This document shows positions 17,486 to 26,708 of a stretch of DNA of 64,000 nt, piece by piece (the stretch's first letter is position 1; every line of letters starts with the position of its first letter). The translations under genes and the position numbers were made by a program. The DNA is taken from positions 2,540,143 through 2,604,142 of the forward strand of contig NZ_JAHLMU010000001.1 in NCBI RefSeq assembly GCF_018919485.1, read 5' to 3'. The notes under the pieces were generated by a model. It was not told where the DNA came from. It ran no database searches and saw only the letters and a list, made by a program, of their open reading frames with translations. The DNA comes from Psychrobacter sp. TAE2020 (GTDB lineage: Bacteria; Pseudomonadota; Gammaproteobacteria; Pseudomonadales; Moraxellaceae).

Positions 17486-18421
17486 ATGCAAACTATAGCG
17501 CAAACCTTACCGAAAATTACGCTAAAACAGCTAGCAGTATTTGTCAGTATTTATCAAACCGGTAGCACCAGTCGTGCCAGTGAGCAGCTGCATCTATCGC
17601 AGTCGGCGGTTAGTAGCGCTTTGAGTGAGCTTGAATCTCGCATGCAAATGCCCTTGTTTGAGCGAGTAGGGCGCCGCTTGAATCAACACCCTAATGCGCA
17701 TGCTGTTTATGTACAAGCGCAAGCTATACTAGGTCAAGCCGTGACCCTTGAGCACTATCATAAACATCAAGCAGGGCAGATTCACATTGGAGCAAGTACT
17801 ACTATCGGCAATTATGTATTGCCACCGCTACTAGCTAAGCTGTATCAAGTATTACCTAATGCCAATGTCAATATGTACATAGCCAATACTCAAGAGGTGG
17901 TCAGCGAAATTGAGCAACTTAATATAGATATTGCCTTAGTCGAAGGTATGCCGCGCCCCATAGATAGTAAAGTCATCGAGAAGCGTGCTTGGCGAACCGA
18001 TACGCTCATACTATTTGCTAAGCGTGATAGCAAATGGTTGGCTGATCTGACAGCTTATGATCAAGGCGAAAACTGCTATCGGCTGACTATTGAGCAATTA
18101 GCCCAGCTGCCATTATTAGTTCGTGAGCCGGGTTCAGGGACTCGGCAAATTATAGATGAGCAGCTATTACAACACCTGCCCAACGCTGAAGTAATCATGG
18201 CGATTCAGCAGTCAGAAGCCATCAAGCATATGGTCAGCGCTGATATTGGTTTGGGCTGTCTATCGCAACACGTCATCGAGACCGAGTTAGCTTGCGGTAA
18301 GTTAGTACCAGTCAAAGTAGCTGGCATAGATTTGGCGCGCAGTTGGTGGTTAGTCTGGCATAAAGCTCGTCACCAAAGCGCTATTTGGCAGACCTTTATT
18401 GATATCATTCAAGCTAGTTAA
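17486..18421 (+). CDS. LysR-family regulator, probably of the yeiH gene
   Basis: The 311-residue protein has an N-terminal winged HTH (about 12-72, with STSRASEQLHLSQSAVSSALSELE) and a periplasmic-binding-protein-like effector domain (about 98-308; GQIHIGASTTIGNYVLP start, REPGSGTR effector-loop motif). The REPGSGTR segment occurs in CysB/YeiE-type regulators that sense small sulfur anions or similar ligands. Divergence from the YeiH gene suggests it controls export of a sulfur compound, in line with E. coli YeiE. The actual ligand is inference. AGAGAAG precedes the ATG. Confidence 0.87.
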   Translation: MQTIAQTLPKITLKQLAVFVSIYQTGSTSRASEQLHLSQSAVSSALSELESRMQMPLFERVGRRLNQHPNAHAVYVQAQAILGQAVTLEHYHKHQAGQIHIGASTTIGNYVLPPLLAKLYQVLPNANVNMYIANTQEVVSEIEQLNIDIALVEGMPRPIDSKVIEKRAWRTDTLILFAKRDSKWLADLTAYDQGENCYRLTIEQLAQLPLLVREPGSGTRQIIDEQLLQHLPNAEVIMAIQQSEAIKHMVSADIGLGCLSQHVIETELACGKLVPVKVAGIDLARSWWLVWHKARHQSAIWQTFIDIIQAS

Positions 18422-18450
18422 ACTTATAAATAGCTCAAACGCAGCCGTTA

Positions 18451-18490
18451 AAAAAGCGCCGCATAGATAAGATTCTATAGGGCGCTTTTT
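18451..18490. terminator. Bidirectional terminator, LysR/Usp
   Basis: AAAAAGCGCC (18451-18460) and GGCGCTTTTT (18481-18490) form a perfect stem between the convergent LysR and universal stress genes. Confidence 0.85.
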
Positions 18491-18513
18491 TAGTGTTTTG
18501 ATTCTGGGCTTAG

Positions 18514-18978
18514 CTATTTTTTCGCTACCGATTTACTAAGTCTGACTACTAAGCTGTCACAAGGTACGTTGGGTAAGATATTATCTGCTGTAGCGCCACT
18601 TATCCAAGCGGCTATACCATGGCGCTCATGACGACCGATGACTAATAAGTCTACGTCGTTTTTTTCGCAATAAGTGACGATGCCTTCACTATTGGAGATG
18701 GCAGTAGTGACTTCTGAGTTTACCGCATTTAGTTCATTACGCTCTAAGAACTGTGCCAACTTTGCTCGCGCTTCTTGGCAGCGTTCATCATCAATCTCAT
18801 CGTATAGACTTGAGGCGGGCACTAGCTCATAGCCAAAGCCGACCATAGTATCTTTGACAATATGCAACACTGACAGCTTAGAACCTGGACGATTAACGAC
18901 GATATGCTTAGCTTTTTGAGCTACGATATCAGCATCAGGTAATAAGTCGGTGACTAGTAATATATGTTGATAACTCAT
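18514..18978 (-). CDS. Universal stress protein (UspA family)
   Basis: A 154-residue single Usp domain: N-terminal HILLVTDLL strand with the conserved Asp, LSVLHIV, then DLLVIGRHERHGIAAWISGA. In ATP-binding Usps this last motif is G-x2-G-x9-G-S/T; here the second Gly is replaced (GRHE), so nucleotide binding may be weakened. The protein is cytosolic. AGGAG precedes the ATG. It is a single-gene unit sharing the terminator with the LysR gene. Usp proteins promote survival under starvation or oxidative stress, but the specific role here is unknown. Confidence 0.9.
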   Translation of the reverse strand: MSYQHILLVTDLLPDADIVAQKAKHIVVNRPGSKLSVLHIVKDTMVGFGYELVPASSLYDEIDDERCQEARAKLAQFLERNELNAVNSEVTTAISNSEGIVTYCEKNDVDLLVIGRHERHGIAAWISGATADNILPNVPCDSLVVRLSKSVAKK

Positions 18979-19356
18979 GAGTGTACTCCTCTTAGCAAGT
19001 AACCTTAACTATAACACTAGTAATGGCTGCTGTTAAGTAGCTACAGTAGCTTTGCTAGTGCTAGGATCAATTCTATCTATTGATAAATTTATCGATAATC
19101 TATAAGTAGCCAAATAGGTTTTGTATACCCTGTAGCGTCGTACCTTATAGCTTAGTGCCTTGACTTCTAAGTAAGCCAACCCCATCTAACAGCGTTAGGC
19201 AATTCCTGTTTTTACTTTAGCCAATCAATATCACCCTTAGAATATAGGCTTGGCAGCATAAGCCGAAAAGATTTCAACTGAGAGTTATCTATAATATTTT
19301 TATAAAATTATTTTCATTTATTTGCCGCTATTGAGCGGTACGCCAAAAGGACTATT
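18979..19356. other. Intergenic, divergent promoters
   Basis: This 378-base gap separates the divergent universal stress and M16C peptidase genes and must contain both promoters. I see no small gene, hairpin or repeat I can support. Confidence 0.5.
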
Positions 19357-22300
19357 ATGACTGACACCGCATTTAGCGCTGACTTAACCTTGCACCCTGC
19401 ATTTGAGCTGCTTGAGCACCGCCATATTGAGGCACTATCGATGGATGTGCTGATCAGTCAGCATGTGAAGACTGGGGCAATGCACTATCATCTGGCCCAT
19501 CCTAGTGATGAGAATGCGTTTTTAGTTGGCTTTCGTACTCAGCCAATGGACTCCAAAGGCGAAGCTCATGTGTTGGAGCATGTAGCTTTATGTGGCTCTG
19601 AAAAATTCCCAGTACGTGATCCGTTCTTTTCGATGATCAAGCGCTCGCTCAATACTTTTATGAATGCGATGACGGCTGCTGATTGGACCGCATATCCGTA
19701 TGCCACTCAAAATAAAAACGACTACTTTAACTTATTAGCTGTCTATCTTGATGCTTCATTTTTTCCTAATATTCATCCGTTAGATTTTGCCCAAGAAGGC
19801 ATTCGCGTGGAGTTAGATAGCGATGACAAGCCACAGTTCAAAGGTATTGTCTTCAATGAGATGAAAGGCGCAATGAGTGATGAGGTTGATCAGCTTTATC
19901 ATGCGGTTGCCCATCATTTATTCCCGACTACCACTTATCATTATAATTCGGGCGGTGATCCTGCTGATATTCCAGACTTAACTCATAATGAGTTGGTTGA
20001 GTTTCATCAGAGTCATTATCATCCTTCTAATAGTGTGATAATGAGCTTTGGTAATATTCCAGTAGCACAAACCCAAGCAAAAGTGCATGAAGATGCGTTG
20101 ATTCAGTTTGAGACTGGCAAGAAGCACGTGTCACGTCCAGAGCAGCGCTTCACTACGCCTATTATTGCTACTGATACTTATACAGCTGATGAAGCTGGCC
20201 CTGATCAGACGCATCATGTTATCGCTTGGCTATTACCTTCGATTACGGATCCCAAACAGCGTTTAGCACTGCGCTTATTAGAAGGGGTGTTGATTGAGCA
20301 TGCCGGTTCGCCATTACGCGCGTACCTCGACAGTCATCCATTAGGCAAAGCACCAAGTCCATTATTAGGTCTTGATGATAGCCATTTCGAGATGGTGTTT
20401 TATACCGGTCTGCGTGGCTCTGAAGCTGAACATGCTGAAGCAGTCGAGCAAGGTATTATTGATTTACTAACTGAGGTTGCTAGTAAGCCTGTAGATGATG
20501 AAACAATCGAAACTATATTGCATCAAATCGAGATTGACCAGCGCCATATCGGCGGTGATAGTATGCCTTATGGACTGAACTTATTGCTTGAGGGCTTTAG
20601 TACGGCCATTCATGATGGTAATCCTCTCGATGTTTGGGAAGTCGATGAACACTTATTGTGGCTGCGTGAGCAAGTCAAAGATGAGCAGTGGTTACCTAAC
20701 TTAATCAAGACTCATCTACTCGATAATAATCATCGGGTACGAGTAACCATGACTCCTGATAGTGAAAAAACGGCTCGTCTTGCTGCTGCTGAACAAGTGC
20801 GACTAGATACTATCGCTATGGATATGACGGCTAATGATATCGAAATTCTACGCCAACAAGCGCTAGATTTAGCTCAGCGTCAAGCGGCACCAGATGATCT
20901 AAGCTTATTACCTAAAGTTGGTCTAGAAGACGTACCTACTGATATTAGCTTTAAGCAAGGCCGTCAAAAACAAATCATGTTAAGCGGTCAACAAAGTACC
21001 CTATTTGAATATGAAGCGGGTACTAACGGTCTTTACTATTATCAAGTGATTGTACCTTTAACTGATGCTATTAATGCTGAAAATGCGGATGAGCTACCGG
21101 CTAATGACGTGATTAATCATCCGCTGTTGCCTATTTATTTGAGCTTGTTATCAGAGTTAGGTACTGACTCACTGGATGCTTATCAGTTGCAAGCTAAGCA
21201 AGCAGCACACTCCTCAGGGGTGACTGCACGAGTAAGCCAGCGCACTACTATTGATGATAGCCAAGCTATTAGCAGTTACTTTGTCATGGCTACCCGAGCA
21301 TTGAATCGTAAGCCTGAAGCAATTGATTTGCTCAAAGAAGTGATGGAGCATAGTGTCTTCACTGAACATGACCGTATCAAAGAGATATTACAGTCACGTC
21401 AGGCCTCTTGGCAGTCACGTTTATCTAGTGCTGGACACGCTTATGCGTTACAAACAGCTAGTCGTGGCATGAGTCGCCAAGCACAGTTAGAGTATGTGCG
21501 TAGCGGTCTACCTGCTCTCAATGCGCTAAAAGACTTTTTGACTCGTGCTAGTAGCGATGATCAGCTTTGGGATCAATTAGCGACTAGTTTGATGGCCTTA
21601 CATCAACGCTTGATCAGCTTACCTAAGCACGCCGTTATTATCTGTGAAGGTGATCAAACTGAGCGTTTAAGCAACTTAGTAGTGGATAGCTGGAAGGAAA
21701 GTAAAGCCAGCAGTCAACAAGAGGCAGAAGCCATAAACATTGAGGCTAATATTCCAGCTGAGTTCGCCGATTTGATTTTAGATACGGCTTTAGATGGTGA
21801 ACAAGACCCAGTCAGAGCTATCGAAAGCGGGGCAATAGTTGATGTCGAAGACCTTGCTTGGTTAGTGGCTACTAACGTGTATCATAACGCTAGTGCTTAT
21901 ACGGTACCTGCTGCCAACCATCCTGATACCGCAGCGCTAATGGTGCTAGCGCCTTATCTACGTAATGGCTACTTGCATAGTGCTATCCGTGAGCGTGGAG
22001 GTGCTTATGGTGGGGGTGCGGGCTACGATGCCAATGCTTGCGCCTTTAAGTTCTTTAGCTATCGTGACCCGCATTGTGCTGAGACCTTTGATCATTTTGA
22101 TGCCAGTATTGAATGGTTACTGAATGAGCCACAAAGCGATGAGCAGTTAGAAGAGGCTATCTTAGGTATCATCTCAGGTATGGATAAGCCTGGCTCTCCA
22201 GCTGGCGAAGCAATTAAAGCCTGTTTTGCCAATCTGCATAATCGTGGTGAGGCTTGGCAACGTAAGATGCGTGCTGCGATACTAGCAGTAACTATCGCTG

Positions 22301-22425
22301 ACTTACAGCGTGTGGCTAAGCAGTACTTGCAAGCTCAGAAGCATGTGCGCTCGGTCCTAGCACCATACGACAAAGAGCAGCAAGTAGGCGCTTTAGGCTT
22401 TAAAGTATGTAAAATTAAAAGCTAA
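19357..22425 (+). CDS. M16C zinc metallopeptidase (PreP/Cym1-like insulinase)
   Basis: The inverted zinc site HVLEH lies at residues 71-75 (H71, E74 catalytic, H75), and the distal glutamate ligand is in FNEMKGAM (E168). At 1022 residues with fused M16 halves and no signal peptide it matches the M16C group, such as mitochondrial presequence protease PreP, which degrades short unstructured peptides in a closed chamber. The RERGGAYGGGA motif near residue 880 is the conserved substrate-binding Arg/Tyr element of the C-terminal half. It is cytosolic. AAGGA precedes the ATG and a strong terminator follows. Confidence 0.92.
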   Translation: MTDTAFSADLTLHPAFELLEHRHIEALSMDVLISQHVKTGAMHYHLAHPSDENAFLVGFRTQPMDSKGEAHVLEHVALCGSEKFPVRDPFFSMIKRSLNTFMNAMTAADWTAYPYATQNKNDYFNLLAVYLDASFFPNIHPLDFAQEGIRVELDSDDKPQFKGIVFNEMKGAMSDEVDQLYHAVAHHLFPTTTYHYNSGGDPADIPDLTHNELVEFHQSHYHPSNSVIMSFGNIPVAQTQAKVHEDALIQFETGKKHVSRPEQRFTTPIIATDTYTADEAGPDQTHHVIAWLLPSITDPKQRLALRLLEGVLIEHAGSPLRAYLDSHPLGKAPSPLLGLDDSHFEMVFYTGLRGSEAEHAEAVEQGIIDLLTEVASKPVDDETIETILHQIEIDQRHIGGDSMPYGLNLLLEGFSTAIHDGNPLDVWEVDEHLLWLREQVKDEQWLPNLIKTHLLDNNHRVRVTMTPDSEKTARLAAAEQVRLDTIAMDMTANDIEILRQQALDLAQRQAAPDDLSLLPKVGLEDVPTDISFKQGRQKQIMLSGQQSTLFEYEAGTNGLYYYQVIVPLTDAINAENADELPANDVINHPLLPIYLSLLSELGTDSLDAYQLQAKQAAHSSGVTARVSQRTTIDDSQAISSYFVMATRALNRKPEAIDLLKEVMEHSVFTEHDRIKEILQSRQASWQSRLSSAGHAYALQTASRGMSRQAQLEYVRSGLPALNALKDFLTRASSDDQLWDQLATSLMALHQRLISLPKHAVIICEGDQTERLSNLVVDSWKESKASSQQEAEAINIEANIPAEFADLILDTALDGEQDPVRAIESGAIVDVEDLAWLVATNVYHNASAYTVPAANHPDTAALMVLAPYLRNGYLHSAIRERGGAYGGGAGYDANACAFKFFSYRDPHCAETFDHFDASIEWLLNEPQSDEQLEEAILGIISGMDKPGSPAGEAIKACFANLHNRGEAWQRKMRAAILAVTIADLQRVAKQYLQAQKHVRSVLAPYDKEQQVGALGFKVCKIKS

Positions 22426-22469
22426 TACCAGCCGTTAGAGCATCATTTTCAACCATAGCCTTTAAGCAT

Positions 22470-22506
22470 AAAAAGCAGATAATAGTTAACTATTATCTGC
22501 TTTTTT
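22470..22506 (+). terminator. Terminator of the M16C peptidase gene
   Basis: A perfect 18-bp inverted repeat (22470-22487 and 22488-22505) ends in a T run, 45 bases after the stop. Confidence 0.88.
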
Positions 22507-22679
22507 ATGTGCTATCGATAACTTAAGGTATAGTTGTCAACGCTTCTATTAAACTATTCACTAGTAAGCGATTAAGCTATTAATAGCGATAACGCAGATT
22601 ACAGCTAACCAAGCAGATAGACTAATAGTCATACGCTGTACAAGGCAGGCAAGTTGACTACACAGGAGTAGCAAGCAAC

Positions 22680-23123
22680 GTGGCAAACCATCATCCTATG
22701 CTGATCTCTGAGCATACTCAGTCTTTTAAAAGCTTATCGGCTTATGCTATACCTTATGGCATTAGTTATGTGGTGCTGCCTTATTTTTTAAGCTACTCAG
22801 GCTTTATGCTAGGTGGTTTTCTATTAACCCTTTTTATAGTCATTGTACTCAATATTGCTGTCATTATCCTATTTCGCCAGCGCCAGCATAGGGGGCTTGA
22901 AAAGATAGAGTGTAGCCGTATTGCCTTAATATCGATGCTGTTGACCCTTATGATGTCTATGGCTGCATTTTATTTTAATATTATGGGGGTTCCTTGGCTA
23001 CAACTGGGCGATAAAGGTATCTATCAACTCATTAGCATAGTTGGGCTAGTGGCCTTTGTGATCAATTATGCGGTGATTTTTTATAGCTTATGGCTGATGC
23101 AAAGGTTTTGGCGACGCTCATGA
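22680..23123 (+). CDS. Hypothetical four-helix membrane protein
   Basis: The 147-residue protein starts at GTG 22680, supported by CAGGAG about 11 bases upstream. Four hydrophobic segments (about 23-36, 40-66, 82-102 and 115-140) are joined by short loops; RQRQHRGLEK and the Arg-rich C-terminus (RFWRRS) suggest both lie in the cytoplasm. No family is recognised. It stands alone between two terminators. Confidence 0.6.
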   Translation: MANHHPMLISEHTQSFKSLSAYAIPYGISYVVLPYFLSYSGFMLGGFLLTLFIVIVLNIAVIILFRQRQHRGLEKIECSRIALISMLLTLMMSMAAFYFNIMGVPWLQLGDKGIYQLISIVGLVAFVINYAVIFYSLWLMQRFWRRS

Positions 23124-23178
23124 ATAATGGCGTTGTTAGACCAGTGCTTTTATAATAAGAAAGTAGTAATAAACCATA

Positions 23179-23213
23179 AAAGCCAGCGCTGTTAGATAAG
23201 ACGCTGGCTTTTA
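23179..23213. terminator. Bidirectional terminator
   Basis: AAAAGCCAGCG (23179-23189) and CGCTGGCTTTT (23203-23213) form a perfect stem between a hypothetical membrane gene and the convergent NUDIX gene. Confidence 0.85.
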
Positions 23214-23259
23214 TAGTTACTTTAATTAGTTTGATGCTAGAAACGGTTGGCAGTGCAGC

Positions 23260-23823
23260 TTAGTAGCGCTTAATGCTCTGATCCTTGGCGATTTGATCTT
23301 GATGAATCGGGAACTCTTCACGACTATCATACTTTTTACGATCAGCAAAATAGCTAGTCAAAGTTCGACGTACGGCTTCAAAAGCGATAGTGTCCCAAGG
23401 AATATCTTCTTCACTAAACAAGGCACAGTCCAGGCTTTCAGAGCCAATACCATAAGCGCCATCTTTTAGATCCGTCAAGTAGATAATATAAATTTGGCCG
23501 ATATCTGGAATGTCATAGACACTGTATAGCTGTGGGTTAGTGACTACGGCGTCTGCCTCTTCAAAGCTCTCGCGTGCAGCACCTTCGGCGATAGTCTCAC
23601 CGTTTTCCATAAACCCTGCTGGGATAGTCCATAAACCATACTGTGGTTCAATCGCCCGACGACATAACAATACTCTATGCTTATGCACTACCAAAGAGCC
23701 ACAAATGACTTTAGGATTTTCGTAGTGAATATAGTTGCAATTGGGACATACCAAACGCGGTATATTATCAGTTGCGGGGATTTTGCGTTCAGCTTCGTGG
23801 CCGCATTCGAGACAATAGCGCAT
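23260..23823 (-). CDS. NUDIX hydrolase with N-terminal zinc ribbon
   Basis: A zinc ribbon (C4, C7, C26, C29: CLECG and CPNCNY) precedes a NUDIX domain whose box GFMENGETIAEGAARESFEEA lies at 70-90, with the catalytic REx2EE acids at 84-89. NUDIX enzymes cleave nucleoside diphosphates linked to another moiety. The ribbon resembles that of NADH pyrophosphatase NudC, but the large N-terminal NudC domain and its SQPWPFP motif are missing, so the substrate is open. AAGGCAG before the ATG supports the start. It is a single-gene unit. Confidence 0.88.
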   Translation of the reverse strand: MRYCLECGHEAERKIPATDNIPRLVCPNCNYIHYENPKVICGSLVVHKHRVLLCRRAIEPQYGLWTIPAGFMENGETIAEGAARESFEEADAVVTNPQLYSVYDIPDIGQIYIIYLTDLKDGAYGIGSESLDCALFSEEDIPWDTIAFEAVRRTLTSYFADRKKYDSREEFPIHQDQIAKDQSIKRY

Positions 23824-24303
23824 ATTAACTGCCTTGTTTTGATAGAGGTAAGGGGATAAGATTTTATTATTGGATGTTAACAGGCGTGCAGGTTATTTTT
23901 AGTTAATACTATTTAGCTTAAGATAGCACAGATTTGCTAAACATTGAGCGCTGATAAAGCTATAAACTAATTTTTGCTGCTATTATTATGCCTTACTTAG
24001 GCAAAAATAAGCGCTTATTGCTAGGCTTAGTTTTAGGGTATAGATCCTAGATAAGTAGAAGGTTTATATTTCTATCATAAGCGCATTATAGGCAAAATAT
24101 AGCTACTGTATGGAGCAGTAGTGATTTTGTAACTGATGACTGTGCAGGTTAACCGCTAGTCTAAGCATAAGGTTTAGACTATCATATAAATAGTCATAAA
24201 AACCTAGTGCAGCTCTATAAAGACCGCTTCACTCTAAGATGAGTGCTCTATAGCAAAGACTTATACGCTAAAATCCAGTACTGAAAAACAAAAGGTGATT
24301 CTA
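23824..24303. other. Intergenic, divergent promoters
   Basis: This 480-base AT-rich gap lies between the divergent NUDIX genes at 23260 and 24304. I see no open frame with a ribosome site, no strong hairpin and no repeat. Confidence 0.5.
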
Positions 24304-25044
24304 ATGACAATCTCGCAGTATTCTGCAGATTTTAATGAATTAGCAGTGGCTCTGCCAGCCTATATTCAGCAGCCAAGGCTAAAACAGCTGGCTGAGAGAA
24401 TGCAGCTTGAGCTATTGGCAGCAACCGCAACATCGATATCGCCTCAAGCTAATGACATAGCGCAAAGCGCACGTATTTTGAATACCTTATATCAGACTCC
24501 GATTGCCGATGCCTCTATCCTAGTGGCTATCACTCATGAGCTGCGCCCAAAAATAATGTTGACTCGCCGAGCTGTACATATGAATAGCCATGCTGGTGAG
24601 GTCTCCTGCGCTGGTGGTAGGTACGAGATTGGCGATGGTAATAATGTGGTTACTGCTTTACGTGAAGCTTGTGAGGAGACAGCGCTACCGCCTAGTAAAG
24701 TACAGATAATCGGTCAATTACCGATACAAACTTCCAAAAGTGGGATGAGTGTCCGTCCTATAGTGGCCTTGATTGAACCGGACTTAGTGTTGGTTCCGGA
24801 GCTTGGTGAGATATCACGTATTTTTTGGGCCGACTTTGAGCGGCTTATTACTCAGCCGACCGTGGAATATACGGTGCAATATCGTACTCAAAATCAGCTG
24901 CCAGAACAGATTGCTACGCTATTGACGCCCAGCTGGCAAGTTGATGGGGAAACAGTTTGGGGTTTGACCGGGCGCGTGCTGGCCAGCTTATTAGAGACTG
25001 GGTTTGATCGTCAGCTCGAATGGTATTATCGTATAAAAAACTAG
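24304..25044 (+). CDS. Coenzyme A pyrophosphatase (NUDIX, NudL-like)
   Basis: The CoA-specific UPF0035 motif MLTRRAVHMNSHAGEVSCAG (residues 85-104 from this start) runs directly into the NUDIX box with REACEE (120-125). Such enzymes split CoA into 3',5'-ADP and phosphopantetheine and may also act on acyl-CoA. The C-terminal half has the usual VRPIVALIEPD strand. I start at ATG 24304 with AAAGG eight bases upstream instead of GTG 24295. In most homologues the NUDIX GG is preceded by Phe-Pro; here it is Cys-Ala, a mild deviation. It is divergent from another NUDIX gene. Confidence 0.87.
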   Translation: MTISQYSADFNELAVALPAYIQQPRLKQLAERMQLELLAATATSISPQANDIAQSARILNTLYQTPIADASILVAITHELRPKIMLTRRAVHMNSHAGEVSCAGGRYEIGDGNNVVTALREACEETALPPSKVQIIGQLPIQTSKSGMSVRPIVALIEPDLVLVPELGEISRIFWADFERLITQPTVEYTVQYRTQNQLPEQIATLLTPSWQVDGETVWGLTGRVLASLLETGFDRQLEWYYRIKN

Positions 25045-25152
25045 CATTATCTAGTAAGCCTTTTCTATATCAATACTTTATTTATCTTTGCCTTTCCTAG
25101 ATTGAATAGGCTTTTACTAGCTAAAATGAGCCATAAAAACAGCGGCTAAAGA

Positions 25153-26505
25153 TTATTTATAGTAATCATCGTTTTTCTTTAGCCACCAATTCATATTGTC
25201 CTGACGCTTAGCGCGAAATTGTTCTAATTTTTCTGCAACGGTACTATTATATTGTCTAGCGGTATCAAGAGTGAATAGTATAGGCACTGAGGACAATACC
25301 CCGTAGCGTATCTTCGACTTAGGTAAATCAAGACCGTCACCGATATCATCACCGACTAAAGTGCGCGTAACGCTAGCATTGACCATTTCTACAAAGCGAC
25401 CACGACGGTTGTCCTCACCCATCAGCTGGCGTGGCAAGTCATGCAAGGCTTTAGCTAGTGGCTGACCCATCTTAAAATCAAGCTGCTGAATCGACAAGTA
25501 AGTGTATAACCACTCCCAACAGGCAGCCTCATTTTGTGGCAGGCGCTGCAAATCAACCCCCATCCAATAGCTGGCTAGATTCCATAGGTGCAGGATACCT
25601 TGCGCTTCCTCAGGACTAATACGTGCCCCTAAGATACGCAGACCACGCATAATCAATAGTGAAAATTGTAGGTGAGTGGCGATCATATCGCTCTGATTAA
25701 TAGGTAGACCCCAATACTCAGTGTTCCAACTGCCATCAGCGTTATGATGTTGATAGCTATCAGAGATAACGCCATCAGCTCCAGTCAGCCGACCTTTAAG
25801 CAAGTTTTGGCGTACCAAAGTATGGATTTGACGGACTTTAATAGACTGACGCCAGCCCTCAGAACCTATAGCTAATACTTGGCTAATAGGAGCTTGCTCA
25901 GCGCTAGTTTTTGCCTGCGGATGTTCAGATACTGCCAAGATATAAGCATAAGTGCGCATCAACCGTGGCAGTGCATCATGCATCAGCGCACCGGTTTGGA
26001 TAAGTGGTAAGGATAGGGCAGGAATACTATAGCCGGCCATCAATGCTACGTTGCGCAATAACCAAATTAGCATCAATGGATAGCGGCGATAAGCAATAGC
26101 GCCAATCTCAGCAAGCTTAGGATCGTACCAGTCGGGGTGACGACTGAACTGTTCGGCTAGTGCCATAAACGAGGGGTTAGCATTGAGATCATCAGTAAAG
26201 CTACTAACAAAACTGCCATTACTAGCCGCTTGCTGTAAGGGCTTAGCAAAGCGCACGTCATCGATAGCCAGTTGATCAGCAATAGGGTCACCGATATCAT
26301 AGCCAGCTACTATCTCAGCCAATAAATCAGCTGAGATAGTAAAATTCTTAGGAAGTAAATGACGTTTTATGCGCCGCAATACTTGCAGATTACTGTGATC
26401 ATCAATAGTAGTAGTGCGCCCATGACGCTGGTAACAAGAGACGGGCTGATGATGGGTTCGGTCGTTGCAGACCTTGGCAGTGCGTTTGTTATTTATACTC
26501 ATCAA
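25153..26505 (-). CDS. MpaB/Lcp-like (DUF2236) oxygenase-family protein
   Basis: The 450-residue protein resembles the MpaB/DUF2236 family, which includes latex-clearing protein Lcp, a b-type-heme dioxygenase. Supporting segments are KVRQIHTLVR (about 223-232, conserved Arg/His region), WGLPINQSDMIATHLQFS (about 262-279) and LWNLASYWMGV (about 307-317). I see no obvious Tat or Sec signal, so it is probably cytosolic or peripheral. Known members oxidise terpenoid or polyisoprene chains; the substrate here is unknown. No partner gene is adjacent. Confidence 0.72.
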   Translation of the reverse strand: MMSINNKRTAKVCNDRTHHQPVSCYQRHGRTTTIDDHSNLQVLRRIKRHLLPKNFTISADLLAEIVAGYDIGDPIADQLAIDDVRFAKPLQQAASNGSFVSSFTDDLNANPSFMALAEQFSRHPDWYDPKLAEIGAIAYRRYPLMLIWLLRNVALMAGYSIPALSLPLIQTGALMHDALPRLMRTYAYILAVSEHPQAKTSAEQAPISQVLAIGSEGWRQSIKVRQIHTLVRQNLLKGRLTGADGVISDSYQHHNADGSWNTEYWGLPINQSDMIATHLQFSLLIMRGLRILGARISPEEAQGILHLWNLASYWMGVDLQRLPQNEAACWEWLYTYLSIQQLDFKMGQPLAKALHDLPRQLMGEDNRRGRFVEMVNASVTRTLVGDDIGDGLDLPKSKIRYGVLSSVPILFTLDTARQYNSTVAEKLEQFRAKRQDNMNWWLKKNDDYYK

Positions 26506-26708
26506 GTATTCTTATCATCAAGTTTAAGTCGTTAAGCGCTAGCTGTAGTTTTTATTGATTAGCCCTAATAATTTGCGCTAATGATTCGCAATAATAATGA
26601 CAACTGTCTTTCATTAAGGTGAGGCTACTAAGCAGGCATAACTTCAATAAAAGCATGCTCATAGCCATCTATTACTGTAATGCAAATTCTGCAAAAACAA
26701 TGTAAATA

